From the NCBI GenBank assembly GCA_030998015.1, contig JARWMV010000169.1, positions 1 through 30,338 on the forward strand: DNA of 30,338 nucleotides. The letters are read 5' to 3'. Source of the DNA: Ceratorhiza oryzae-sativae (taxonomy: Eukaryota > Basidiomycota > Agaricomycetes > Cantharellales > Ceratobasidiaceae). Position numbers and translations under genes: made by a program. Below are positions 24,113 to 30,338 of this stretch, one piece after another. The notes under the pieces are model-generated. The model was not told the origin of the DNA and searched no databases. It saw only the letters and a list, made by a program, of their open reading frames with translations. The first letter of the stretch is position 1. Each line of letters opens with the position of its first letter.

Positions 24113-24300
24113 TTATTTTTATTATTAAAGGATAAGATACGGTAACACAGTATTAATTGTTTTTTTTGGTAAAATAAATACTGCAGCTACGCTGCAGTAC
24201 TCCAAATTGTTTATGGGCTGTAAGTCCTTAAAACTTTTGGTTGAATAAAAAAAACATGATTTGTATGTACGTCAGCAAATTAATTTTTCCTCCTCTTCCC
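24113..24300. other. rps3 upstream region
   Basis: AT-rich leader with a short hairpin CTGCAGCTACGCTGCAG. No tRNA or protein gene recognised. Confidence 0.4.
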
Positions 24301-24304
24301 TTTC

Positions 24305-24600
24305 AGCATCTACCCCCCAAACAATGCAGCGCAAGCTGCATATGTTTGGGGGAAGAGACCGCTGCCGCTGTTAGATCGCTCTATCTTACCCGTGCCCGCC
24401 TACGATCGCAGCTTAAGCTGCGGCCCTGGCGTGCGCGGGCTCGCGGCCAGAGGGGCCGCCTCGAGCACAACCTCGGAATCAGGCGCCTCCCGTGGTGGAT
24501 GGGCCCGAGCGTAGCGACGGTCCTCACCACCACGGGGGGTACGATAGAACGGCCGATTGCGGCAGCGTACTCCTAATTTTATCGCTTACGCGATAAAATT
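24305..24600. repeat. R3 variant, R2-like and R10 palindrome cluster
   Basis: CCCCCCAAACAATGCAGCGC..TATGTTTGGGGG, then an R2-like end (CGTGCCCGCCTACGATCGCA..GCGTGCGCGGGC), then R10 (GGCGCCTCCCGTGGTGGATG..CACCACGGGGGGTACG). R10 recurs at 27894-27983 and, reversed, within about 25915-25985. Confidence 0.75.
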
Positions 24601-24715
24601 GGGGTAAATTTATTTCTTTAGTTTGTTTTTGGGTTCATCAGCCAAAATTATATCCTCCCTCAGCAGTGCGCAAAGGGAACCATTTGCGCGGTAGGCTAAA
24701 TAGCCTCGGTTTTAT
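24601..24715. other. Spacer, no gene recognised
   Basis: Contains GTGCGCAAAGGGAACCATTT paired with itself (TGCGCAAA..TTTGCGCG) and GGCTAAATAGCC. No tRNA T arm. Confidence 0.35.
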
Positions 24716-24970
24716 GACCCGTGCACGCCTGCGAACGCCTTGGCTTAAGCCAAGCAAGCTTGGCTCATATTGACCTTAAGGTCAATAATCAAGCCAAGGC
24801 GGCCCTGGCGTGCGCGCGGCGTCTGATTCCGAGGTACCCTGGAACTTAAAGTTCCAGGGTACCTCGCAATACCTCGCCGCGAACGCGGCCTCGATAACCA
24901 TACCCCTCGGGTCAACAGCATGTATTTATATATAAATACAATGCTGGTTGACCCTAAGCGGGGGTATGAT
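24716..24970 (+). repeat. R2 element, full form
   Basis: Full copy of about 255 bp with all nested hairpins. Confidence 0.87.
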
Positions 24971-25373
24971 ACAAAAACGACCTCTACTGAGGGACCTAAT
25001 CACAAGATGGTGGCGTGTCCTCTAGCTGAAATTGTTGCACGTACGTGCAACAACTTCACGCTTGAGGCGGAACTACCCACCTACCGATTAATAAGGGGGA
25101 TACCGTTTTCATTTTTCGGGCGGTTTGAAAAATATAAATTTCGGAGAACGGAGAAAATAAAATAAGGCTAATTTGAAGAAATAGTTCCTGGCACTAAGAT
25201 CGCCGTACTTAGTACGGGCTTTACTGCCGCGCGCTGAGCCAACTTTCACAGCAGATGGATCGTCTTATCATTGATCGACCCTATGGCCGAAATCCTAGGA
25301 TTTCGGCAGGGTAAAGTACCAGAATAAATCGTCCTGGCCAGAGATCTCAGGCGAAGCGATTTTGGGTTAAGAA
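24971..25373. other. Spacer with R11 fragment and small hairpins
   Basis: Holds GTTGCACGTACGTGCAAC (R11 part, about 25032), CCGTACTTAGTACGG (about 25203) and GCCGAAATCCTAGGATTTCGGC (about 25284). No gene recognised. Confidence 0.4.
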
Positions 25374-25601
25374 ATGTCAACAACATTTCTATACACGGGG
25401 TTAATAGCAATTTATTTTTCGCTAATACTCTTTTCTTGCCACGCGCTGTGTGCGCGCCTAAAAGTGAAGCGTGCACTAGTGCAAACTGCTATTTTGGCAG
25501 AAAAAAGTACTGCGGTTAAAGTTATAATTTTATTTTACTCTAACTTCTCTTTTATGATATTTTATCGGTACTTTGTACTAGTTTATGATGACGAATTTTG
25601 A
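25374..25601 (+). CDS. Hypothetical 75-residue hydrophobic ORF
   Basis: An open frame with two predicted membrane stretches (FLYTGLIAIYFSLILF and VIILFYSNFSFMIFYRYF). It is free of any repeat family and lies on the strand opposite to the flanking genes. It does not resemble Atp8, Atp9, Nad4L or any HEG I know. AT-rich frames of this size arise by chance, so this is a weak call. Confidence 0.2.
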   Translation: MSTTFLYTGLIAIYFSLILFSCHALCARLKVKRALVQTAILAEKSTAVKVIILFYSNFSFMIFYRYFVLVYDDEF

Positions 25602-25676
25602 CTGAGCCCTTCGAGGCTGAAGTAAAAAACGTTTCGGAAATCCCCTCTGGTAAATTTTTAATCAAGATAATTTACG
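25602..25676. other. tRNA-Met 3' flank with hairpin
   Basis: CTGAGCCCTTCGAGGCTGAA is a hairpin with weak outer pairing; otherwise AT-rich. Confidence 0.3.
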
Positions 25677-25749
25677 AGCCGAAAAAAGGAATTGAACCCT
25701 TATTACACCGACATGAGCGATGAGTTTTAACCACTTAAACTATTTCAGC
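25677..25749 (-). tRNA. trnM: tRNA-Met (CAT), first of two
   Basis: Acceptor GCTGAAA/TTTCGGC, D stem GTTT/AAAC, anticodon stem CATCG/CGGTG with loop CTCATGT (CAT), T stem AAGGG/CCTTT with loop TTCAATT. The discriminator would be T, which is unusual. It could be elongator Met, initiator Met, or an Ile-type tRNA with a modified CAT anticodon. Confidence 0.88.
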
Positions 25750-25805
25750 TATTTTAAGGTTTTGTTTCAAGAGGTGAAATATCAGGATCCCTGTAAATCT
25801 AATAT

Positions 25806-26075
25806 GACCCGTTCTCGGCGAGATAGCGGGCGTCTGATTCCGAGGTACCCTGGAACTTAAAGTTCCAGGGTACCTCGCAATACCTCGCCGCGAACGCGGC
25901 CTCGAGATCCATACCCACGGGGGATAGTACGCCGGAATCTTCCTTCCCGTGGGGTTAGGGACCGTCGCTCCGCTCGGGCCCATACCCCAAGCCCGAGGCG
26001 GCCCCTCTGGCCGCGAGCCCGCGCACGCCAGGGCCGCAGCTTATCCTCTAGCTAGGGGACGGGTCGGGAATCCCT
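25806..26075. repeat. Partial R2 + reversed R10 cluster
   Basis: GGTACCCTGG hairpin and CGAACGCGGCCTCGAGATCC, then reversed R10 (CGGAATCTTCCTTCCCGTGG..CGTCGCTCCGCTCGGGCCCA) and an R2-like GCGCACGCCAGGGCCGCAGC end. Confidence 0.7.
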
Positions 26076-26400
26076 CAGGCATACTGTTGCTCTTTAATAT
26101 CTACTGAGCAATTTCACCGCTCTAAAGATAGCCATACGCTGCAGTGTTCCTCCTCTTCCCTTTCAGCATCTACCCCCCAAACAATGCAGCGCAAGCTGCA
26201 TATGTTTGGGGGTCAGATGCCACTCAAACATGTGCAGCTACGCTGCATTGTTTGAGGGGCATCCGCCCCCCAATAAGGTAATGGCCCCCCCCCCAATACG
26301 TTTGTGACGCATTGGGAGGCCATTGCCTTATTGGGGGTCACCTGCGTCTGTGGTCGTGTTCCAGGAACACGGCCGCAGACGGGAAGAGCCCGCGGCAGTA
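26076..26400. repeat. R3 hairpins and CCCCCAA/GTTCC palindromes
   Basis: Two R3-type hairpins in a row (about 26170-26215 and 26219-26260), then CCCCCAATAAGG..CCTTATTGGGGG enclosing CCCCCAATACG..CATTGGGAGG, then CGTCTGTGGTCGTGTTCC..GGAACACGGCCGCAGACG. A clear nested stack. Confidence 0.75.
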
Positions 26401-26760
26401 AGACTGGGGCTGGACCTTAGACCAGCATCAGTCCAAATTTCACAATATCAGGGGGCATACGGTGGAATAATTGACGGAAGTTGATCTGGTCAGACCAACT
26501 GACTTTTTTGCAGACGTCAATTTTCCATCGGCGGGGACTGCCCCCTGTCGTGCATTAAAACATACCACGACAGTGTAAGTCATGAAAAACATTTGGTTTA
26601 AATTTTACCCGTCCTCGATGGGACGGCCGCCCGGCCGAGATAGCGGGATCGCTGCGAAGCTGCCTCGTAGACCGGGTAACAACTATGGCGAAATCTTAAA
26701 TTTGCCGCCTCTAAACTTTGATGGGCGGCATCCAGTGCCGTCCTAACCATACCCCGCCAA
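26401..26760. other. Structured non-coding stretch
   Basis: Contains GGCTGGACCTTAGACCAGC, TTGATCTGGTCAGACCAACT, CTGTCGTGCATTAAAACATA..CACGACAG and CCGTCCTCGATGGGACGG hairpins. These do not belong to the main repeat families, except the CTGTCGTG unit shared with 15931-15975. Could be part of a structural RNA; not identified. Confidence 0.3.
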
Positions 26761-26847
26761 TCGATGTAGATTTGCCTTCGCAAATCATCGATTAGTGGAG
26801 CCCTCCGCGCTTAGGCCGCCCTGCGGGCGATCAAAGAGCGCGGAGGG
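26757..26847 (+). repeat. R7 double hairpin
   Basis: AATCGATGTAGATTTGCC..GGCAAATC..CATCGATT followed by CCCTCCGCGCTTAGGCCGCC..GGGCGATC..GCGCGGAGGG. Copies at 6630-6716 (partial) and 27032-27121. Confidence 0.82.
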
Positions 26848-26877
26848 ATTGAGGTTATTATTAATTAATCCGCGCAG

Positions 26878-27015
26878 GTCCGTTCTTAGCTCCCTCTGCA
26901 GAGGGGCGAAGATTACCAAAAAGGACTAGGCGCGGTAGGGGCCTTAACTGTACTATCAGCGGACCCAGAGGATTCGATTCCCGACCCCCGATTTGCGCCA
27001 AATCGGACTCTTCCC
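26878..27015 (+). tRNA. tRNA-like sequence with hairpins in D and T regions
   Basis: GGTCCG at the left can pair with CGGACT at the right. A D-arm-like TCTT..AAGA encloses the perfect hairpin CCCTCTGCAGAGGG, and GGATTCGATTCCC resembles a T arm followed by the perfect hairpin CCGATTTGCGCCAAATCGG. I could not find a credible anticodon arm, so this may be a tRNA destroyed by palindrome insertion, or a chance likeness. Confidence 0.2.
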
Positions 27016-27031
27016 TTACAGGCCCCCGCTA

Positions 27032-27175
27032 ATCGATGTAGATTTGCCTTCGCAAATCATCGATTAGTGGGAGCCCTCCGCGCTTAGGCCGCCCTGCGGG
27101 CGATCAAAGAGCGCGGAGGGGAAGAGGTTCCCTAGCAGCGTGTACTTGTACACGCTGACGACAGGGTTAGGGTTA
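27032..27175. repeat. R7 + CAGCGTGTAC palindromes
   Basis: R7 (27032-27121) joins GGGGAAGAGGTTCCCTAGCA and CAGCGTGTACTTGTACACGCTG, a reverse version of 20159-20255. Confidence 0.8.
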
Positions 27176-27434
27176 ATCCAATTTGCCTTAGTTTTACCTT
27201 CTGGTCAACTACGATGTAATAAAACCCAAGTAGTCCACAGGGAAGTGGAAAACATGGACCTTTCGCTTCGGCTTCCATTTATCAACTCACCCTGGGCTAT
27301 ATAGCACTGGTTGCCGTATAAATTAGGATGGAGATTTACCTCCACCCCCCAAAAACCTAAGAAGCCCTTGGAAAATAATAAGACCTGGCACGAAGTGACA
27401 TGGGTCGACCTAAAATTGGTTTAAGTATTGAAAA
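27176..27434. other. Structured non-coding stretch beside tRNA-Met
   Basis: No coding frame. It has local hairpins (CCACAGGGAAGTGG, GGAGATTTACCTCC, GCTATATAGC) outside the repeat families. A structural RNA fragment is possible; no conserved rRNA or RNase P block was recognised. Confidence 0.3.
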
Positions 27435-27508
27435 TAAGACCGACGGGACTTGAACCCATATCTCATCTATTATGAGCAGATTGCATTAACCGATTATGCT
27501 ACAGTCTT
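27435..27508 (-). tRNA. trnM: tRNA-Met (CAT), second of two
   Basis: Acceptor AAGACTG/CGGTCTT with discriminator A, D arm GCAT..ATGC, anticodon stem ATCTG/TAGAT with loop CTCATAA (CAT), T stem ATGGG/CCCGT with loop TTCAAGT. Distinct in sequence from the tRNA at 25677, so the two probably serve different roles (initiator and elongator). Confidence 0.9.
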
Positions 27509-27759
27509 GCCCTCTGTATAGGTTTGGGAATAATGTATCTATCTCCAAAACGGTGTAAGGGCTTACAGCCCATAACCATTTTTGAGTACGGCAGCGCTCC
27601 TGTGGGCCCTCTGCGGACTTCATGGGAGCCCTAATTATATAATCAATGAAAAAAAAAAAACGCAATTTATTTTAAAATCTTACTATTAACAAATTTTGTT
27701 CACAACTTTGATAAACCAATAAACAAAATTATAGACAAACATAATCTTCAAGTGCAATA
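27509..27759. other. Spacer with A-rich tract
   Basis: Mostly AT-rich, with a run of 12 A near 27649-27660 and small hairpins (CTGTGGGCCCTCTGCGG). No gene recognised. Confidence 0.4.
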
Positions 27760-27995
27760 GACCCCCAATGCATTGGGAGGCCATTGCCTTGTTGGGGGTC
27801 TACGGCACGGGTAAGCCTCTCGAGGCAGTCTTACTGCCGAGGTATTGCGAGGTAGCCTGGACCCCAGAGGTTCCAGGCTACCTCGGAATCAGGCGCCTCC
27901 CGTGGTGGATGGGCCCGAGCGTAGCGACGGTCCTCACCACCACGGGGGGTACGATAGAGCGGCCGATTGCGGCAGCGTACTACTAATTTTCGAAA
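27760..27995. repeat. CCCCCAA hairpin, GGTAGCCTGG hairpin and R10
   Basis: ACCCCCAATGCATTGGGAGG.. unit, then GAGGTAGCCTGGACCCCAGA.., then R10 at 27894-27983, nearly identical to 24483-24571. Confidence 0.8.
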
Positions 27996-28142
27996 ATTGG
28001 GGTTTCTTTTATGTTTTTGCCTAAGCGGCTGCAACTGTGCCCACTCATAACTTACTTAGTACACGATGTATGTTGCTTATTCCGTTATGATAGAAAATAA
28101 AGACTTTAGTTAATTTGTACAGATCTTATTAAATAGAAGAAT

Positions 28143-28314
28143 AACTCTAATCCGGATTCGAACCCCGCCGCTTTAAAGCGGCGGCCGGGAGTCACGCTCG
28201 CGGGGATACGCAATTCCTGTATTCTACCCCGAGCTCTCATGAGAGCTCGCCTGCTCGGCCGCTACATCGTTAGATGGAGCGATCTACAGCAGGCGGGTGT
28301 TAAACTATAAGAAT
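28143..28314 (-). tRNA. tRNA-like gene invaded by hairpins (Cys-like), probable pseudogene
   Basis: Ends ATTCTTA/TTAGAGT pair over most of the stem. A D arm starts TAGTTTAA and resumes GGTAGAAT, with about 70 nt between, made of hairpins (CGCCTGCT..AGCAGGCG and CGAGCTCTCATGAGAGCTCG). A T loop TTCGAAT before CCGGA is preceded by the perfect hairpin CCGCCGCTTTAAAGCGGCGG. The middle segment ATACAGGAATTGCGTATCC recalls a fungal mitochondrial tRNA-Cys anticodon arm (CAGGATTGCAAATCCTG), but the loop reads GCG and the stem is damaged. Either inactive, or a tRNA needing unusual processing. Confidence 0.35.
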
Positions 28315-28348
28315 TTGAAGCTGCTCCCGGAGGGTAATTTAGTTTAAC

Positions 28349-28442
28349 CCCAAATTGGGGGTGTAGATTTGCCTGCGCAAATCACCCCCAATTTAGGAGT
28401 CCTCAGCGCTTAGGCCGCGCCTAAAGGCGCGATCAGAGAGTT
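28349..28442 (+). repeat. R6 double hairpin
   Basis: Forward copy between the tRNA-like locus and tRNA-Tyr. Confidence 0.85.
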
Positions 28443-28496
28443 GGATTTATAAAATTTAGGGTCCCGCAGCTACGCTGCGGGACGCCATGTATATTT

Positions 28497-28580
28497 TGAG
28501 CTAAGTAGGAATCGAACCTACCCCGACGAACACGTCAATTTTTTTACAGAAAACCCCAATTACCATTCTGGCATCAGCTC
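28497..28580 (-). tRNA. trnY: tRNA-Tyr (anticodon GTA), long variable arm
   Basis: Acceptor GAGCTGA/TTAGCTC with discriminator A, D arm CCAG..TTGG, anticodon stem GTTTT/AAAAT with loop CTGTAAA (GTA), variable arm GACG-TGTT-CGTC, T stem GTAGG/CCTAC with loop TTCGATT. The class II extra arm is normal for fungal mitochondrial tRNA-Tyr. Confidence 0.93.
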
Positions 28581-28629
28581 AATATTTATTCGTCTTTTAT
28601 TTCCCCAACGATCGGGCGACGATTTCCCT

Positions 28630-28845
28630 ACTGCCCCCCAAACATGTGCAGCTACGCTGCATTGTTTGAGGGGCATCCGCCCCCCAATAATGCAATGGCC
28701 TCCCAATGCGTTACCAAGCCTGTAAGGCACGCCCTACGGGCCAACGTATTGGGGGTCAATTGTTGGGGGTCTACGGAAATCATCCCGATCGGTAGGCGCT
28801 GCCCGAGCGTGGGCCGCGCTAAGGCGCGATCTACGCTCGGGAGTT
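28630..28845. repeat. R3, CCCCCAA, R4 and CCCGAGCGT hairpins
   Basis: An R3 hairpin, then CCCCCCAATAATGCAATGGC.. with R4 (CGTTACCAAGCC..) nested and CAATTGTTGGGGGT closing, then CTGCCCGAGCGTGGGCCGCG..GATCTACGCTCGGG. A visible nested stack. Confidence 0.75.
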
Positions 28846-28919
28846 TTTTATCCCATAGTGTCCGTAATATATCGGCAAGGTAGACAAGTTGTAGTTCATT
28901 TTCTGTCACCTTAATAGTC

Positions 28920-29122
28920 AAAAATGAGTCCCCCTAAAATTATCACCCTTCAATGAAGGGTAGATTAGTTCGTAGGGCCGAACCACCCTGAGTTGAAGGT
29001 GGAACTACGGTCCCCTTGATAATTTTAAACCCCTTGGCAAATTAGTCTGGCCTCTATCTCGGTCAACATCGTTCCGTGGTTTGCTTCCATGCAAGATTTA
29101 TAAAATCTTGCTGGACCTGTAT
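28920..29122. other. Branched, potentially structured RNA
   Basis: TAAAATTATCA (about 28935) can pair with TGATAATTTTA (about 29018). The interval holds two hairpins: ACCCTTCAATGAAGGGT and CGTAG..CTACG with an inner CCACC/GGTGG stem. A separate CAAGATTTATAAAATCTTG hairpin lies near 29092. Not part of the repeat families seen here. Unidentified. Confidence 0.35.
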
Positions 29123-29294
29123 CCGCCGGCGTTAGAGGGAATCCTAAAGATTCCCTCGTAGAAAATGACGACCGTTCGTCATTTTCAGCCGGCGGCTAAA
29201 TATCGATATTATGCCGCGCACTAGCAATCGCAAACGGTTGCGATTGCTCACGTTGGTTGGTGGGACAAGTCCCACCAGCAACTAACGCGCGCGG
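29123..29294 (-). repeat. R1 element, fused to R2b
   Basis: 172-bp reverse copy; first part of an R1-R2b-R1 array. Confidence 0.9.
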
Positions 29295-29505
29295 GCCCCC
29301 GCTCTATCGGCTAAAATCTTAGGTGTAACCCAAGATTTCAGCCGCCCTGCCTAGAGAACTGCGCTTTAGCGCACGTCTTGGCAGGGGTAATAAAGCGGAG
29401 GGTCAACGACCCGTGGGCATTGTTAACGAGGCCGCGTTCGCGGCGAGCCGCGCGCACGCCAGGGCCGCCTTGGCAAGCCAAGGCGTTCGCAGGCGTGCAC
29501 GGGTC
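29295..29505 (-). repeat. R2b element with nested R12
   Basis: Filled form lying between two R1 copies with no spacer. Confidence 0.88.
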
Positions 29506-29677
29506 CCGCCGGCGTTAGAGGGAATCCTAAAGATTCCCTCGTAGAAAATGACGACCGTTCGTCATTTTCAGCCGGCGGCTAAATATCGATATTATGCCGC
29601 GCACTAGCAATCGCAAACGGTTGCGATTGCTCACGTTGGTTGGTGGGACAAGTCCCACCAGCAACTAACGCGCGCGG
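29506..29677 (-). repeat. R1 element, second in array
   Basis: 172-bp reverse copy directly after R2b. Confidence 0.9.
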
Positions 29678-29701
29678 ACGCTAAACCACGGTTCGACTCA
29701 A

Positions 29702-29789
29702 GCTTCGGAGCCGTCTGTGTACGGCTTAAGCCGCACACAGACGTCTCCTCTACAAGCGTGAAATTGTTGCACGTACGTGCAACAACTTC
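29702..29789 (+). repeat. R11 palindromes
   Basis: CCGTCTGTGTACGGCTTAAG..CACACAGACG and GTTGCACGTACGTGCAAC, as at 20258-20343. Confidence 0.82.
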
Positions 29790-29842
29790 AGAGTAGTTGA
29801 TACGAGATAGGGTAGGGTTCAGCTTCATAGATGCCTTAAAAA

Positions 29843-29914
29843 TGCTCCGAGAGAGAATCGAACGCCCGTCACTATTACTTCACAATAGTGCTTTCACCAC
29901 TAAGCTATCGGAGC
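29843..29914 (-). tRNA. trnF: tRNA-Phe (anticodon GAA)
   Basis: Acceptor GCTCCGA/TCGGAGC (perfect) with discriminator A, D arm GCTT..AAGC, anticodon stem CTATT/AATAG with loop GTGAAGT (GAA), T arm GGGCG/CTCTC with loop TTCGATT and one mismatch. Confidence 0.92.
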
Positions 29915-29965
29915 TTGACTTATAAGGGTCACTAAATTTAACCCCTGCGACCCTAGATCCGCTCC

Positions 29966-30137
29966 CCGCCGGCGTTAGAGGGAATCCTAAAGATTCCCTC
30001 GTAGAAAATGACGACCGTTCGTCATTTTCAGCCGGCGGCTAAATATCGATATTATGCCGCGCACTAGCAATCGCAAACGGTTGCGATTGCTCACGTTGGT
30101 TGGTGGGACAAGTCCCACCAGCAACTAACGCGCGCGG
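29966..30137 (-). repeat. R1 element
   Basis: 172-bp reverse copy; followed by GGCAATGTCAGGGGTCTAC, which also follows the miniature copy at 30222. Confidence 0.9.
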
Positions 30138-30149
30138 CAATGTCAGGGG

Positions 30150-30200
30150 TCTACTGACCCCCAAACATGTGCAGCTACGCTGCATTGTTTGGTGGGCAGC
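30150..30200. repeat. R3 hairpin
   Basis: ACCCCCAAACATG..CATTGTTTGGTGGG with a GCAGCTACGCTGC core. Confidence 0.8.
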
Positions 30201-30221
30201 AACCCCCCGATATTGTAATGC

Positions 30222-30268
30222 CCGCCGGCGTTAGAGGGAATCCTAAAGATTCCCTCTAACGCGCGCGG
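30222..30268 (-). repeat. Miniature R1 (47 bp)
   Basis: Only the two ends remain: CCGCCGGCGTTAGAGGGAAT at the left and ATTCCCTCTAACGCGCGCGG at the right, around TCCTAAAG. The four inner hairpins are gone, leaving one near-perfect hairpin. Confidence 0.9.
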
Positions 30269-30338
30269 CAATGTCAGGGGTCTACGGTGACCGAGCCTGT
30301 GGGCGGCTAAAGCCGCCCACAGTCGAGGTGAAATTTGG

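Noticed and set aside
25246..25476. Minus-strand frame opposite the 75-residue ORF
   Set aside because: No family resemblance; reads through hairpins and looks like a shadow frame.
26460..26500. GGTGGAATAATTGACGGAAG, resembling the universal SSU rRNA AATTGACGG block
   Set aside because: The order and neighbouring conserved bases do not fit SSU rRNA, and no other SSU block is found nearby.

Overview
The window is a stretch of fungal mitochondrial DNA. It carries nad2, nad3 and rps3 (the mitochondrially encoded ribosomal protein S3 of fungi), the fungal-style close nad2-nad3 linkage (2 nt apart), group I introns with LAGLIDADG and GIY-YIG homing endonuclease (HEG) reading frames, small tRNA genes, and an AT-rich background studded with GC-rich palindromes. 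TGA is read as tryptophan in at least one HEG, while TAA and TAG act as stops (translation table 4). I cannot name the species. The closest architecture I know of is mitochondria of early-diverging fungi such as Allomyces, which combine hairpin elements with GIY-YIG-driven gene-end replacement.

Layout. 1-2200 (+): tRNA-Gly(TCC), then an orphan LAGLIDADG HEG broken by palindromic elements. 3390-8139 (-): read in the direction of transcription, a complete nad3, a GIY-YIG HEG whose frame follows the nad3 tail, a second divergent nad3 copy lacking its N-terminus, and a second related GIY-YIG HEG. 8142-15254 (-): nad2 in three exons (531 codons). Intron 1 carries a LAGLIDADG HEG. Intron 2 carries a GIY-YIG HEG that follows exon 2 in frame, a short divergent duplicate of the end of exon 2, a group I core and a LAGLIDADG HEG. 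16750-24112 (-): rps3 in three exons (351 codons), with two related group I introns full of LAGLIDADG HEG pieces. 24100-30338: no protein gene that I can identify; tRNA-Met x2, Tyr and Phe (all -), two tRNA-like loci carrying hairpins, and dense repeats.

The dominant feature is a population of at least a dozen GC-rich palindromic repeat families. I call the largest R1 (about 172 or 222 bp, 18 copies including a 47-bp miniature) and R2 (about 160-255 bp, about 17 copies), with smaller hairpins R3-R12. They nest: copies with and without an inserted hairpin show that palindromes have entered the loops of other palindromes. They interrupt nearly every HEG but none of the nad2 or rps3 exons; the only essential gene they touch is the 3' tail of nad3.

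The most interesting biology is (i) the nad3 and nad2 loci, where a GIY-YIG HEG sits between a functional gene segment and a divergent, displaced duplicate of that segment, as expected for a mobile element that replaces gene ends with foreign homologous sequence, and (ii) the loop-in-loop propagation of palindromes.
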